This document shows, in pieces, positions 24,891 through 32,658 of a DNA stretch of 64,000 bases (the stretch's first letter is position 1; each line of letters starts with the position of its first letter). A program made the position numbers and the translations under genes. This DNA comes from Nocardia abscessus NBRC 100374 (lineage in GTDB: Bacteria; Actinomycetota; Actinomycetes; Mycobacteriales; Mycobacteriaceae). The notes beneath the pieces are model-generated. The model had not been told where the DNA came from. It searched no databases and was given only the letters and a program-made list of their open reading frames with translations. Location: assembly GCF_000308455.1 (NCBI RefSeq), contig NZ_BAFP01000080.1:1-64000 (forward strand), read 5' to 3'.

Positions 24891-25195
24891 TGGTCGATAA
24901 CGCTCAGCCCTATCGCGTCGACCTCGACGAGCTGGAACAGATTGTCGCCCGAATCTCGGGTTTCATCGGATTCCTCAACGACAGCCTCGACGGACTGCAG
25001 CAACGCATCTCAGCCGTCCAGCAGAACTGGAACGGTGCCGCCGCAGACGCCCAGGCCCAGGCTTTCCGGGAATGGCACACCGGGGCAACCGATGTCGCCG
25101 AAGGCATCGACACCATGAGTCAGTCCGTCCGCGACGCCCACGATCGATACACAGCCGCGATCTCCGCGAACCTTTCGATGCTGGGCAGGTCGTAA
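24890..25195 (+). CDS. WXG100-type (ESX) protein
   Basis: A 101-residue WXG100 protein with the motif VQQNWNGAAADAQ between two helices. It starts inside the stop codon of the previous gene and is probably its heterodimer partner. Pairs of small WXG100 proteins encoded directly before an LXG- or WXG-headed toxin are known to target the toxin to the type VII machinery. Confidence 0.85.
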   Translation: MVDNAQPYRVDLDELEQIVARISGFIGFLNDSLDGLQQRISAVQQNWNGAAADAQAQAFREWHTGATDVAEGIDTMSQSVRDAHDRYTAAISANLSMLGRS

Positions 25196-25201
25196 CACCT
25201 G

Positions 25202-26482
25202 ATGACGACCTTGGTAGTCGATCCCGCGGTGTATTCCTTGGCTGGCACGTCACTGTATTCGTACGCAACCACGTTCCAGCGGGCATTCTCCGCACAGATC
25301 GCCGCGCTGAGCGAGACCGCCAATATGGGCGGAAATGTGGGCGAATCCAAGGCATGGGCCACGTCCTACGATTCGACCGTCACCACGGCGATGAGTATGA
25401 CCGAGCTCCTCGTCACCGCCATGGGCAACTACGCCGGGATCCTGAACCAGCTCGGCTACAACCACGCGCTCGCGGATTACGTTGCCGGCACCGGCCGACC
25501 GGAACCGGGACAACCAGCACAGTTGTCGCCGGCCTGGTCAGTCTGTCTCGTGCCGCCGCCCTCGGCAGGCGGGCCTGGCAGTGGCCTGTTCGACGATGTC
25601 GGGTTCGCGGTGTCGGCTCTCGAGGATTTCGGCGTTTCGATGCCCGACGGGGAACCGCACGATCTGCAGACTGCCGCTGAGGCGTGGGACAAGCTCGCCT
25701 CCGAATCGGGCGTGGGCAACCTGCCGGCCCTGCTGGACCAGCTGGCGAAGACATTCGAGAACGAGACCGCTCCCGACGCCGCGTATGTCGACGAGGACAT
25801 CCGGGAACTGAAGAAGTCCGCCGAGGGTGTGCTCACCCTCTACAAAGACCTCGCGCAATCCTGTCGCGCCCACCGCTCCGCGATCCTGGAATTCCGTACA
25901 CAACTGGGCCAGCTGCTGGTCGATCTCGCCAAGGACCTCGCTCAGGAGGTTGCTGAGACCGTTGTCCTCGGTGTAATCGCCGGTGCGTTGACGGCGGGAT
26001 TCGGCGCGGCCGCAATCGCCGCGGCCAAAGCGGGCAAGCTTGCGGTGAAGATGAAGAAGTACGTCGACCGCGTGCTGGCCGCCAAACGCGCGGCCAAATT
26101 CGTCGACAAAGTCACCGAAACCGGCGACGACCTCGCAGCCAGGCGCGCCGAGCTCCAGCGCATCGCCGACCTCCTCGCACAGCGCACCGCCGATATCGCC
26201 AGGATCGCGCGCGACAAGCTGAAGAGCTCGCTGGATTACGCGCTCGACAAAGAGGCAATGGAGCATGTCTTCGTGCCGAAGCACAAACTGGATGGACTGG
26301 TGAAGTCACTGGGTGGCGAAGAAGCGACGATGACGAAGATCATCGAGAGCGTTCAAGGCGTTCCGGACGGTGTGTATAATGGCTCGAATCCTTTGGTGCG
26401 CACAATCAATGGCCAAACCGTCCATATTCGCGGCGCAATGATCGACGGTGTCTTCAAAATCGGCACCGCATACATTCCATGA
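25202..26482 (+). CDS. WXG-headed polymorphic toxin
   Basis: A 426-residue modular protein. Residues of about 1-100 form a helical WXG100-like head (VVDPAVYSLAGTSLYSYATT and following). The centre is long-helical with a glycine/alanine-rich hydrophobic patch (VLGVIAGALTAGFGAAAIAA). The last roughly 80 residues form a compact domain (MEHVFVPKHKLDGLVKSLGG onward to VHIRGAMIDGVFKIGTAYIP) that resembles C-terminal toxin domains of polymorphic toxins of the Ntox35/RNase-like group; this match is from memory of the motif pattern. DNA for the C-terminal domain is clearly more AT-rich than the rest, as expected for exchangeable toxin tips. It starts six bases after the WXG100 pair and is followed by a small candidate immunity gene. 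Confidence 0.75.
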   Translation: MTTLVVDPAVYSLAGTSLYSYATTFQRAFSAQIAALSETANMGGNVGESKAWATSYDSTVTTAMSMTELLVTAMGNYAGILNQLGYNHALADYVAGTGRPEPGQPAQLSPAWSVCLVPPPSAGGPGSGLFDDVGFAVSALEDFGVSMPDGEPHDLQTAAEAWDKLASESGVGNLPALLDQLAKTFENETAPDAAYVDEDIRELKKSAEGVLTLYKDLAQSCRAHRSAILEFRTQLGQLLVDLAKDLAQEVAETVVLGVIAGALTAGFGAAAIAAAKAGKLAVKMKKYVDRVLAAKRAAKFVDKVTETGDDLAARRAELQRIADLLAQRTADIARIARDKLKSSLDYALDKEAMEHVFVPKHKLDGLVKSLGGEEATMTKIIESVQGVPDGVYNGSNPLVRTINGQTVHIRGAMIDGVFKIGTAYIP

Positions 26483-26507
26483 TGTAGCGCGAGAACCGAG
26501 GAGATTG

Positions 26508-26876
26508 ATGAGTAGTACACCGATTCCGCCGCGAGCGTTGACCGACCTCGAAACCAGCGTCGTCACCAAACTGCTGTCGTCGAACGCCCCCGGCGCCGCC
26601 GAGTACCTGGCGCAGGTGCCGTATTCGCAGGTCGTCGCAACGTGGGGTGTCGGTTCCCCCAGCGTCGATCTGGCGGTTCGGCCCGGCGCCGTGCAAGCAT
26701 CCGGTTCGCCGGACGGGATCTTCGCCAGCGGAGCCGTCACGAACCACAACGGATCACCGATCGGCGAAGTCATATTATGGGTCGAGCACGGCTGGCTCAG
26801 CGGAATCGAGTACGCCTGGTATACGGACGAACGCCCACACACGCTACCCGAGCCCGGTCAGGTCGAGCTTCTCTAG
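26508..26876 (+). CDS. Probable immunity protein
   Basis: A 122-residue soluble protein with a good AGGAG eight bases before its ATG, 25 bases after the toxin. It has no signal peptide or membrane helix, and the C-terminal half (ILWVEHGWLSGIEYAWYTDE) is rich in aromatic and acidic residues, as is usual for inhibitors of nuclease toxins. The assignment as cognate immunity protein comes from position and size; the family is not recognised. Confidence 0.65.
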   Translation: MSSTPIPPRALTDLETSVVTKLLSSNAPGAAEYLAQVPYSQVVATWGVGSPSVDLAVRPGAVQASGSPDGIFASGAVTNHNGSPIGEVILWVEHGWLSGIEYAWYTDERPHTLPEPGQVELL

Positions 26877-27019
26877 CGCAGGCGATGATTGGGCGAAATA
26901 CCGACGAGAACAGCAACGAGTGGACGACATCGTCGGAGCCGAGCTCGCACCTGACTCAGACCGTGTGACGCGACCCGTCGGTCCGTCCGGGTCGAGCCAC
27001 AGGGATCAGGTCGTTCACG

Positions 27020-27367
27020 GTGGCGAACTCACCAACCAATGGCCTGCGGAAGTTCCTGCGCGGCATGTCCTGCGTTCCCGCCGAGACCGGCGAGCAGGAG
27101 TCTCTCCGCCGCCTCGGATTTGCCGTCGACCGGACCCGAGACATCGTGCGACGAGTCATACTCGCGCGATTGTGCCTGGCATCAGGTCAGAAGCCGCTGT
27201 GGCCGTTCAAGGACGAGACCGTCAAGCCGGACATCATTCTTTCCGACGACGCGAACCGGGCGCGCTGGCGCGCGCACTGGCACACCCTGCTGGATTCGAT
27301 GAGCCTTGGTGAGGCCGCCAGAAGGGCGGGGCCGCAGGTCTACTCGCTAAGCGAAGTAGACCTCTAG
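27020..27367 (+). CDS. Hypothetical protein
   Basis: A 115-residue basic protein from GTG 27020 with coding-like codon use and no membrane segment. The central part (LRRLGFAVDRTRDIVRRVIL) is helical, and the C-terminus contains SLGEAARRAGPQVYSLSEVD, faintly like a helix-turn-helix. The ribosome-binding site is weak. It follows the immunity gene on the same strand by about 140 bases and could be an orphan immunity or regulatory gene of that locus; I do not recognise it. Confidence 0.45.
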   Translation: MANSPTNGLRKFLRGMSCVPAETGEQESLRRLGFAVDRTRDIVRRVILARLCLASGQKPLWPFKDETVKPDIILSDDANRARWRAHWHTLLDSMSLGEAARRAGPQVYSLSEVDL

Positions 27368-27693
27368 CTCTAGCCGACGCCACGCCGGGCCTCGCGCAGC
27401 ATCCGCTGCCGCAAGTTCACCGCTCGGTGGGGCAGGATCCGACAGGCCATTCGACATGCGCCACAGCGCCCACGTCCACCTTGCGGCAGCGAACGGTGAA
27501 GCCCAGAAGCAGCAGCCGGTCGACCCACAAGCACCATTTGTAGGACCGTTGGCGCCCTGAAACTCCCAGAGGCGCCCTTGCTGTGTGCAACCGAGGCTCA
27601 AGACCGGATCTGGCGACGGTCGGTGGGGCAGAGGGTGGCCAGGGTGGTGTCGCTTGCGCTGCGGCACACACTCCGATCAGCCATATTTCGGGC
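27368..27693. other. Intergenic region without a supported gene
   Basis: No convincing coding frame; short frames on both strands lack starts with ribosome-binding sites. Confidence 0.4.
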
Positions 27694-28791
27694 TCATGAG
27701 GTAGCCAACTCGCGTGGATTACCCTCGACGGCCATCCAGCGCCCAGAGGTCACTGCCCGACCGCTGCTATCTGGCGGAGAGTCCAGGAAATGGGCCGTGT
27801 GCGAGGGGGTGTTCTTCTCCGGTGAGGGATTGCAGCGCTCGGGCGACGTCGTAGATGCCGGGGCGGTTGTAGGGGAGAGAGTGTTTCTGCCGGTGTGGCG
27901 GTGGGGGCCGCCGTAGGCGCGGGAGACTGCTTTGCCGAACTGTCGTTCCACGTAGTTCAGTGTGGTGTAGCGAATTCGGGTGACGGTGACGTGTTGTTCG
28001 GCAGCCCAGGGAAGATGCTTGCGGAATCGGCTGTGGAGGTTGTCGTAGCGGCGGTCGGTCACTGGCTGGCCTGTGTGGTCGCGCAGGACCTGGGTTGTGG
28101 TGCGGGAGCCGCCTCGGGCGTCGATGTGTTCGAGCAGATGCTGCAGGAGGCGGGGGGAGATGGGTTGCCAGCGCAGGTCGCCTGATTCCTCGCGAAGGCG
28201 AAGGGTGCAGTCGTCGCGGATGATGTCGTGGATGTGCAGGTGTAGTGGGCTGCGGCGGTGACAGGCTGTTTCCATGTGCAGGCGCACGATGAGTCCGTCG
28301 AGTTCTCGATCGTTGCCTGTTGTTTCCGCGACGTCGGCGAGTTCGTGGAGTTGCTCGATGCTCAGCGGAAGTTTGGATCGGCGCGACTGCGGCGGCCTGG
28401 CGACTTTGCGAGCGGAGTTGTCCGAGGGGTCGATCAGGCCGTTGTACTCGGCGTAGCGGTAGAGGCAGTGCAGGGCGTCGATCAGTCCGCCGGCGCCACG
28501 GGCCTGGGTTGCGTTGATTCTGGGGGCGGTGCGGCTTTGGTGCTGCTTCACCAGGTCGATGATCTCTGCGGTCGTGGGCTCGTTGAGGCGCCGGTCGCCC
28601 CATGCCTGTTCCACCACCCTCCAGTAGCCGCTGTAGGTGTTGCGGGTGCCGTCGGGCACTGTTGCGGATATCCGCGCGATGTACTCGCGCACCGTCGGCA
28701 TGGGCTGCCGACTGTGCCCGCCGCGGAGCACGATCAGTTCCAGTCGCTCGATGGTTTGTCGTAGGGATTCAGGTAGCTCGTCGGTGTTCAT
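27694..28791 (-). pseudogene. Tyrosine recombinase (integrase) with C-terminal frameshift
   Basis: A 365-residue frame from ATG 28791. The N-terminal half has a SAM-like core-binding domain (MPTVREYIARISATVPDGTR). The catalytic half shows the first Arg region (LHMETACHRRSPLHLHIHDI) and box II as TVTRIRYTTLNYVERQFGKA followed by VSRAYGGH. Downstream, at about 27870, the frame slips: the expected C-terminal segment PYNRPGIYDVARALQSLTGE is in another frame and ends at 27767. The written product therefore lacks the normal end with the nucleophilic Tyr region. It lies about 900 bases from tRNA-Leu(GAG), a common integration target, with the AbrB-like gene in between. Confidence 0.7.
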
Positions 28792-28894
28792 GCTGACCTC
28801 TGCCGTCGGTTCGGTCCCCCGAGCGGCGAGCTGTCGCCGGGGCGGTGAGCGTGCAAGTGGTCACGGAAGTTGCGTGAGTGAGGGAATTTCCAGG

Positions 28895-29341
28895 TCATGG
28901 TTGTCGAGTCCACAGATGTGGGTGTTGACGGTGCAGCATGAGATGCAGGCTGGTGGGCGGGTACAGCGCCAGGAGCCGTTGCTCGGGTGCGGCGACAGCC
29001 AGTAGCCGGTCCCCGGCCTGGATGCGGAACGAGCGGCGGACCTCGGCGGGCAGGTGCAGATGATGTTGGGATGTCACCGCATAGGGGCCGTCGCTGCACT
29101 CGGTCACGACGATCACCTCATCGGTCGTCTCGATCGCCAGGGTCTGATTTGGTTCCCAGCCAAGCTTTTTCAGTCGCGAGCTATCCGATAAACGCCCGTT
29201 GCCGCCGATGGTGGTGACCGAGTAGTACATCGCCTGGGCGTGCTCGGGCACAGCGGGTGGTCCCGGCTTGCGGAACGGGCGGAACACAGGCTGCTGGGCA
29301 GCGACGGGATCGGAGCGCTGCGAGCTCGCGCCACCGAACAT
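28895..29341 (-). CDS. AbrB/SpoVT-like DNA-binding protein
   Basis: A protein of about 148 residues. The second half contains two short swapped-hairpin type repeats: YYSVTTIGGNGRLSDSSRLK with LGWEPNQTLAIE, and YAVTSQHHLHLPAEVRRSFR with IQAGDRLLAVA. The second is a good AbrB/MazE-type beta-alpha-beta domain. The start is uncertain: ATG 29341 or the ATG at 29230, which directly precedes the first conserved block. It lies just before the integrase on the same strand, 103 bases upstream, and probably regulates or accompanies it, as is usual for small AbrB-like proteins in integrative elements. Confidence 0.65.
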   Translation of the reverse strand: MFGGASSQRSDPVAAQQPVFRPFRKPGPPAVPEHAQAMYYSVTTIGGNGRLSDSSRLKKLGWEPNQTLAIETTDEVIVVTECSDGPYAVTSQHHLHLPAEVRRSFRIQAGDRLLAVAAPEQRLLALYPPTSLHLMLHRQHPHLWTRQP

Positions 29342-29636
29342 TCCAGAATCGACTGGCCAGTTCACACGTCTCCTCAACGGCCGAGATCATCGGATGAATC
29401 CCCCACAGCGCCGCCTCCGACAGGCAGCGTTCCTTCCAGCATCCAGGCCCTTGACAGCCTGGTCAACCGATACAAACCTCGGTCGCCCCATCCCCGTGCA
29501 GGCTGGATGCCGACAACAGCTTCCCGATTGCCCACACGTGTCCGGACTCGACCTCAACCACGCGAATAGGGCACCTATGCCCTGGATCAGGGCAGGAACG
29601 CACCGAACAGGTGCGAAAAGGCGCACCCGGCCCAAC

Positions 29637-29682
29637 AAAAAACGCGCATTCAGTGCATAGATGCACTGAATGCGCGTTTTTT
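29637..29682. terminator. Strong terminator after tRNA-Leu
   Basis: Perfect 22-bp inverted repeat with a two-base loop (AG). It starts with AAAAAA and ends with TTTTTT, so on the minus strand, the direction of the tRNA, it forms a stable hairpin with a U-tract. It begins three bases beyond the tRNA 3' end and is symmetrical enough to work in both directions. Confidence 0.9.
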
Positions 29683-29684
29683 CG

Positions 29685-29769
29685 TGTCCGGAGGGGGACT
29701 TGAACCCCCACGCCCGATAAAGGGCACTAGCACCTCAAGCTAGCGCGTCTGCCATTCCGCCACCCGGAC
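29685..29769 (-). tRNA. tRNA-Leu (anticodon GAG)
   Basis: Read on the minus strand, the 85-base sequence starts GTCCGGG and ends TCCGGAC plus discriminator A, giving a seven-pair acceptor stem with one G-U pair. The anticodon stem CTAGC/GCTAG encloses the loop TTGAGGT, so the anticodon is GAG (Leu, CUC codons). A long variable arm and the T-arm GGGGGTTCAAGTCCCCC mark a class II tRNA. CCA is not encoded. Confidence 0.95.
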
Positions 29770-30233
29770 CGGTGTGCTCAGCAAGATTATCGGATCACTC
29801 CGCGTGGACCAAATCGCGGCTGGACCTGCGGATTCTCGAGAGTCGGAAGGGGAGCTGTGAAGGGTTTGTGGTCGGTGGAGGGCTTCCAGCGCCACACGCC
29901 TCGCGCATCCCTCCACTACGCTCGGCGCGAGCTGCAACTCCGCGCGCGACGGCGACCGCCGGCCCACGGGCGCAGAGGCTCGGGGAGGACGCAGAACTTC
30001 TTTGGCTTCGCCGTGCCGACGGTCTCACCGTGGCGAGACGAGATAGTTGCACGATATTCGCTGGCGCGGGTGATTGAGGGGAGACAGGCGGAGTCGCTGT
30101 CCGATACCGCCGCCGATGCGGCAGCTATCGTCGCTCTCGCCTGCCGAAGGCAGCAAGCGTCGTAGCTATCGCCGGAACGCTCAACCGTTAAGGCGAGGTA
30201 TCCACGTCCGCCACCGTATCCCGTTCGCTACCG
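29770..30233. other. Intergenic region upstream of tRNA-Leu
   Basis: Carries the tRNA promoter on the minus strand. Short frames on both strands look non-coding; no other feature is recognised. Confidence 0.4.
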
Positions 30234-30563
30234 TCAGCTTTTCATCGGATCGTGGCCCCAGTTCATCAGCGAGTATCGCCATTTACTGTTCTCGATTTCT
30301 CCGGAGGGACGTTGTTCGAGGTGGCGATGCGCGTAGCCGACGACTTTGCGCATGTGCTCGTAGTCATCGTCGGTCAACTCGTTTTTCTCGAGGATGTCGA
30401 CGATGCGTCGTCCGCTGACGTGCCCGGTCGATTCGCCGCCGTCTTTCGGTTTCTGTCCCACCGACTTCGATTCGTCGGTGTCGAGCCACCGGCGTAGTTC
30501 TTTTGCCGTCATATTGACGATATCGTCGAATTGTGTGCGGGTGTCTTCTTTGTCCATCGTCAT
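30234..30563 (-). CDS. DUF3140 protein
   Basis: A 109-residue acidic protein. TQFDDIVNMTAKELRRWLDT, SGRRIVDILEKNELTDDDYE and MRKVVGYAHRHLEQRP are the DUF3140 blocks; GH...P-type endings (SLMNWGHDPMKS) are also typical. The start is ATG 30563, with ATG 30557 as the alternative. The family is common in actinobacteria, is thought to be stress-related and DNA- or histone-like, and is often encoded next to a DUF2945 protein, as here. It lies 19 bases after that gene on the same strand. Confidence 0.8.
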   Translation of the reverse strand: MTMDKEDTRTQFDDIVNMTAKELRRWLDTDESKSVGQKPKDGGESTGHVSGRRIVDILEKNELTDDDYEHMRKVVGYAHRHLEQRPSGEIENSKWRYSLMNWGHDPMKS

Positions 30564-30582
30564 GGTGATCCCGCTTTCGATG

Positions 30583-30798
30583 TCACTCTTTGGGGCGTAG
30601 AGCGTCTGGTTTGTGCACCGCATCACGACCGCTTTTCCCACTGCGCACGAGATACTGTGGATCTTGCTCGGATGCCCGGACGGTACGGCCGGCCGCCTCG
30701 GTGTCGGAGGTGATCACTTCTTCTACCTCGCCCTCCGTGGTGCTGCCGTGGCTATCCCATTCGACTTTGTCGCCTTTACTGAACGATCGTTTGCTCAT
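30583..30798 (-). CDS. DUF2945 (hypervirulence-associated TUDOR-like) protein
   Basis: A 71-residue protein. SFSKGDKVEWDSHGSTTEGE is followed by VEEVITSDTEAAGRTVRASE, then QYLVRSGKSGRDAVHKPDAL, the small barrel called HVA1/TUDOR-like. AAGGA lies seven bases before the ATG at 30798. It is the first gene of a two-gene unit with the DUF3140 protein; the two families often co-occur. The molecular role is unknown. Confidence 0.85.
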   Translation of the reverse strand: MSKRSFSKGDKVEWDSHGSTTEGEVEEVITSDTEAAGRTVRASEQDPQYLVRSGKSGRDAVHKPDALRPKE

Positions 30799-31023
30799 GG
30801 TCGATTCCTTGTCCGTTTCCGTTCCCAACGTGCACGTGGTACCCGCGCGACGGTGCCGAAAACTGATAGCTGGAGGCGTACTGCGCGGCGTCGGCACAGT
30901 CTGGGCGTGGTGGCGCCGGGCAGTCGGGGCAACTCAAGGTGATCTGCCAAACCAGAAGGACTCACCCGAACAATGGTGATTTCCGACGTTCTGGGCGGCA
31001 AACGCGAACGCAGACATTACGCG

Positions 31024-31064
31024 CGCGGGTGGTTGTGGAGCCGTATCGGCCACAACCACCCGCG
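31024..31064. terminator. Hairpin downstream of the reductase gene
   Basis: A perfect 15-bp stem (CGCGGGTGGTTGTGG and its complement) with an 11-base loop lies about 70 bases past the stop of the minus-strand dehydrogenase gene. No clear U-tract follows, so efficiency is uncertain. Confidence 0.5.
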
Positions 31065-31134
31065 TTCGCGTTTGTAGATGTGTTCAAGAACGAGTTGCCG
31101 GTAAACCAGGAGTTTGCCGCGGACCCGCGCAGGG

Positions 31135-32004
31135 TCAGAGAAGCTCTTCGAAGGTGCGCTCGAACCCGAGCGCGCCGTGGCCATCCGCTACCTGGCGGTC
31201 GAGGAGGGTTTTCAGGGGGGCCACGAAATCGAGGGTGACGTTCGCGTCGCGGCTGGCGCGGTTGATCGCGTCGAGCGCAGCCTTGTGGAAGGCGATGGAT
31301 TGGACCGGGTCGGTGTAGGCCGCCGAGTCGATGACGGCCCCCTGCTGCGGCAAGGACTGGGTCATCGCGCTCACCCACGCCGCGGCTCGCCGGCCGAATT
31401 CGTCGGCGGAGACGCCGACGGAGCGCATCATGGCCGCGCCGTGCAGGAAGCCGCCGAACATGGCGTACATAGCGGCGAGCAGGGCGAAGTCGTAGGTCGA
31501 GGCGAAGCCCGCGTCGTCGCCGAAGTACTCGGCGGCGGCGAGCAATTCGAGGGTTTCGCGGTGAGCGTCGAAGACCTGCTGTGAGCCGCTGTAGAGGATG
31601 GAGGCGCCGGGCTGGCCGATCATCGGGGGCACTGCCATGATTCCGCCGTCGAGGTAGTGGCAGTCGTGCCGCGCCGCCCAGGCGGCGAGTTCGCGGGCCT
31701 CGTTGGGAGCGGTGCTGGTCAGGTTGATCAGCTGACGTCCGGCGAGCCGGTGGGCCACCGGGTCGAGGGTGGCGTGCACCGATGCGTGGTCCAGCAGTAC
31801 GGCGATGATCGGACCGTCGGCGCCGATCGCCTCGGCGACTGTCGCGGCGCCGATCGCTCCGGCCGCGCGGAGCTCGGCGTCCTTGCCGGGGGTGCGGTTC
31901 CAGACCGTGGTCTGCAGGCCGGCCTTCAGGAAGGTCGCGGCCAGCGCTCGGCCCATCGCGCCGAGTCCCAGGATGGTCACCGGGGTCTTCGTGGTTTCCG
32001 CCAT
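31135..32004 (-). CDS. NAD(P)-binding imine reductase-like oxidoreductase
   Basis: A 289-residue protein of the 3-hydroxyisobutyrate/6-phosphogluconate dehydrogenase superfamily. The N-terminal Rossmann motif is TILGLGAMGRALA, followed by VWNRTPGKDAEL, in which Arg favours NADPH. The C-terminal helical domain (FALLAAMYAMFGGFLHGAAM) is of the imine reductase type with an interdigitating dimer helix. ATG 32004 has AGGAG upstream; an extension to 32055 has no homology. It is divergent from an HxlR regulator, a frequent arrangement for such reductases. The substrate is unknown. A hairpin follows the gene. Confidence 0.85.
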   Translation of the reverse strand: MAETTKTPVTILGLGAMGRALAATFLKAGLQTTVWNRTPGKDAELRAAGAIGAATVAEAIGADGPIIAVLLDHASVHATLDPVAHRLAGRQLINLTSTAPNEARELAAWAARHDCHYLDGGIMAVPPMIGQPGASILYSGSQQVFDAHRETLELLAAAEYFGDDAGFASTYDFALLAAMYAMFGGFLHGAAMMRSVGVSADEFGRRAAAWVSAMTQSLPQQGAVIDSAAYTDPVQSIAFHKAALDAINRASRDANVTLDFVAPLKTLLDRQVADGHGALGFERTFEELL

Positions 32005-32085
32005 AGCGGGGTCAACTCCTTGGGGTCGAGAAAAGTCCTGGTCAGCGCGCTGCACCTAAGATTGCTTGGTTCCCGGCGTGGAGGC

Positions 32086-32112
32086 AAGTACCTACTATTT
32101 TGTCGGGTACTT
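32086..32112. promoter_or_regulatory. Likely HxlR operator between divergent genes
   Basis: AAGTACC (32086-32092) and GGTACTT (32106-32112) form an inverted repeat with a 13-base AT-rich spacer. HxlR proteins often bind GTAC-containing dyads. It lies between the reductase start (32004) and the HxlR start (32148). Confidence 0.55.
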
Positions 32113-32147
32113 ACCGAATGGTTTGTGAACAGCTAGAGAGGTTGACC

Positions 32148-32504
32148 ATGGGCGCGAAGCGATCGGGACCATACTTCTGCGGCATCGACGCCGCGATGGA
32201 TGTCGTGGGCGGGAAGTGGAAGGCGCTGATCCTTTGGGAGCTGGAGAACCACGGCGTCCGGCGCTTCGGTGAGTTGCGTAAGGGACTGCCGGGGGTCTCG
32301 GAGAAGATGCTGATCCAGCAGCTGCGGGAGCTGGAGGAGGACGGCATCCTCAGCCGGACCGTCTACCGCGAAGTGCCACCGCGCGTGGAGTACCGGCTGA
32401 CCGAGATCGGCGTCGCGCTCAACGCCGCGCTGGCCCCGCTGGGCGACTGGGGACGCGCCCGGATCGATCGGATCGGGGCGCAGCGGGTGCATCAGCAGCT
32501 CTGA
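32148..32504 (+). CDS. HxlR-family regulator
   Basis: A 118-residue winged-HTH protein. CGIDAAMDVVGGKWKALILW is the family signature, with the Cys that in some HxlR proteins senses electrophiles. FGELRKGLPGVSEKMLIQQL is the recognition helix region and VEYRLTEIGVALNAALAPLG the wing and dimer helix. The start at ATG 32148 was chosen over an upstream in-frame TTG (32100) because homology starts here. It probably represses the divergent imine reductase-like gene and itself through the GTAC dyad. It is followed by the giant PKS after 154 bases, but nothing shows that it controls it. Confidence 0.88.
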   Translation: MGAKRSGPYFCGIDAAMDVVGGKWKALILWELENHGVRRFGELRKGLPGVSEKMLIQQLRELEEDGILSRTVYREVPPRVEYRLTEIGVALNAALAPLGDWGRARIDRIGAQRVHQQL

Positions 32505-32658
32505 AGTGAATCCTTCAAAAGTGAATGTTTCACCTGGGCAACATCATCGAGCGGAAGATCAAGCTACTAGTTGGTAACTTTAGTTACTTTTGTGCACACC
32601 GAATGTAATTGACGCATAACCGGGCCCGCCGTATGTTCCACGTCACAACTTTTGCAAG
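32505..32658 (+). promoter_or_regulatory. Leader of the PKS operon with short palindromes
   Basis: This AT-richer 154-base gap must hold the PKS promoter. It contains GTGAATGTTTCAC (32521-32533, a dyad with GTGAA/TTCAC arms) and the perfect GTAACTTTAGTTAC (32574-32587). Both are plausible operator sites; no regulator can be assigned. Confidence 0.4.

Noticed and set aside
29857..30165. 102-codon plus-strand frame upstream of tRNA-Leu
   Set aside because: Poor coding composition, overlapping open frames in other phases, and no homology.
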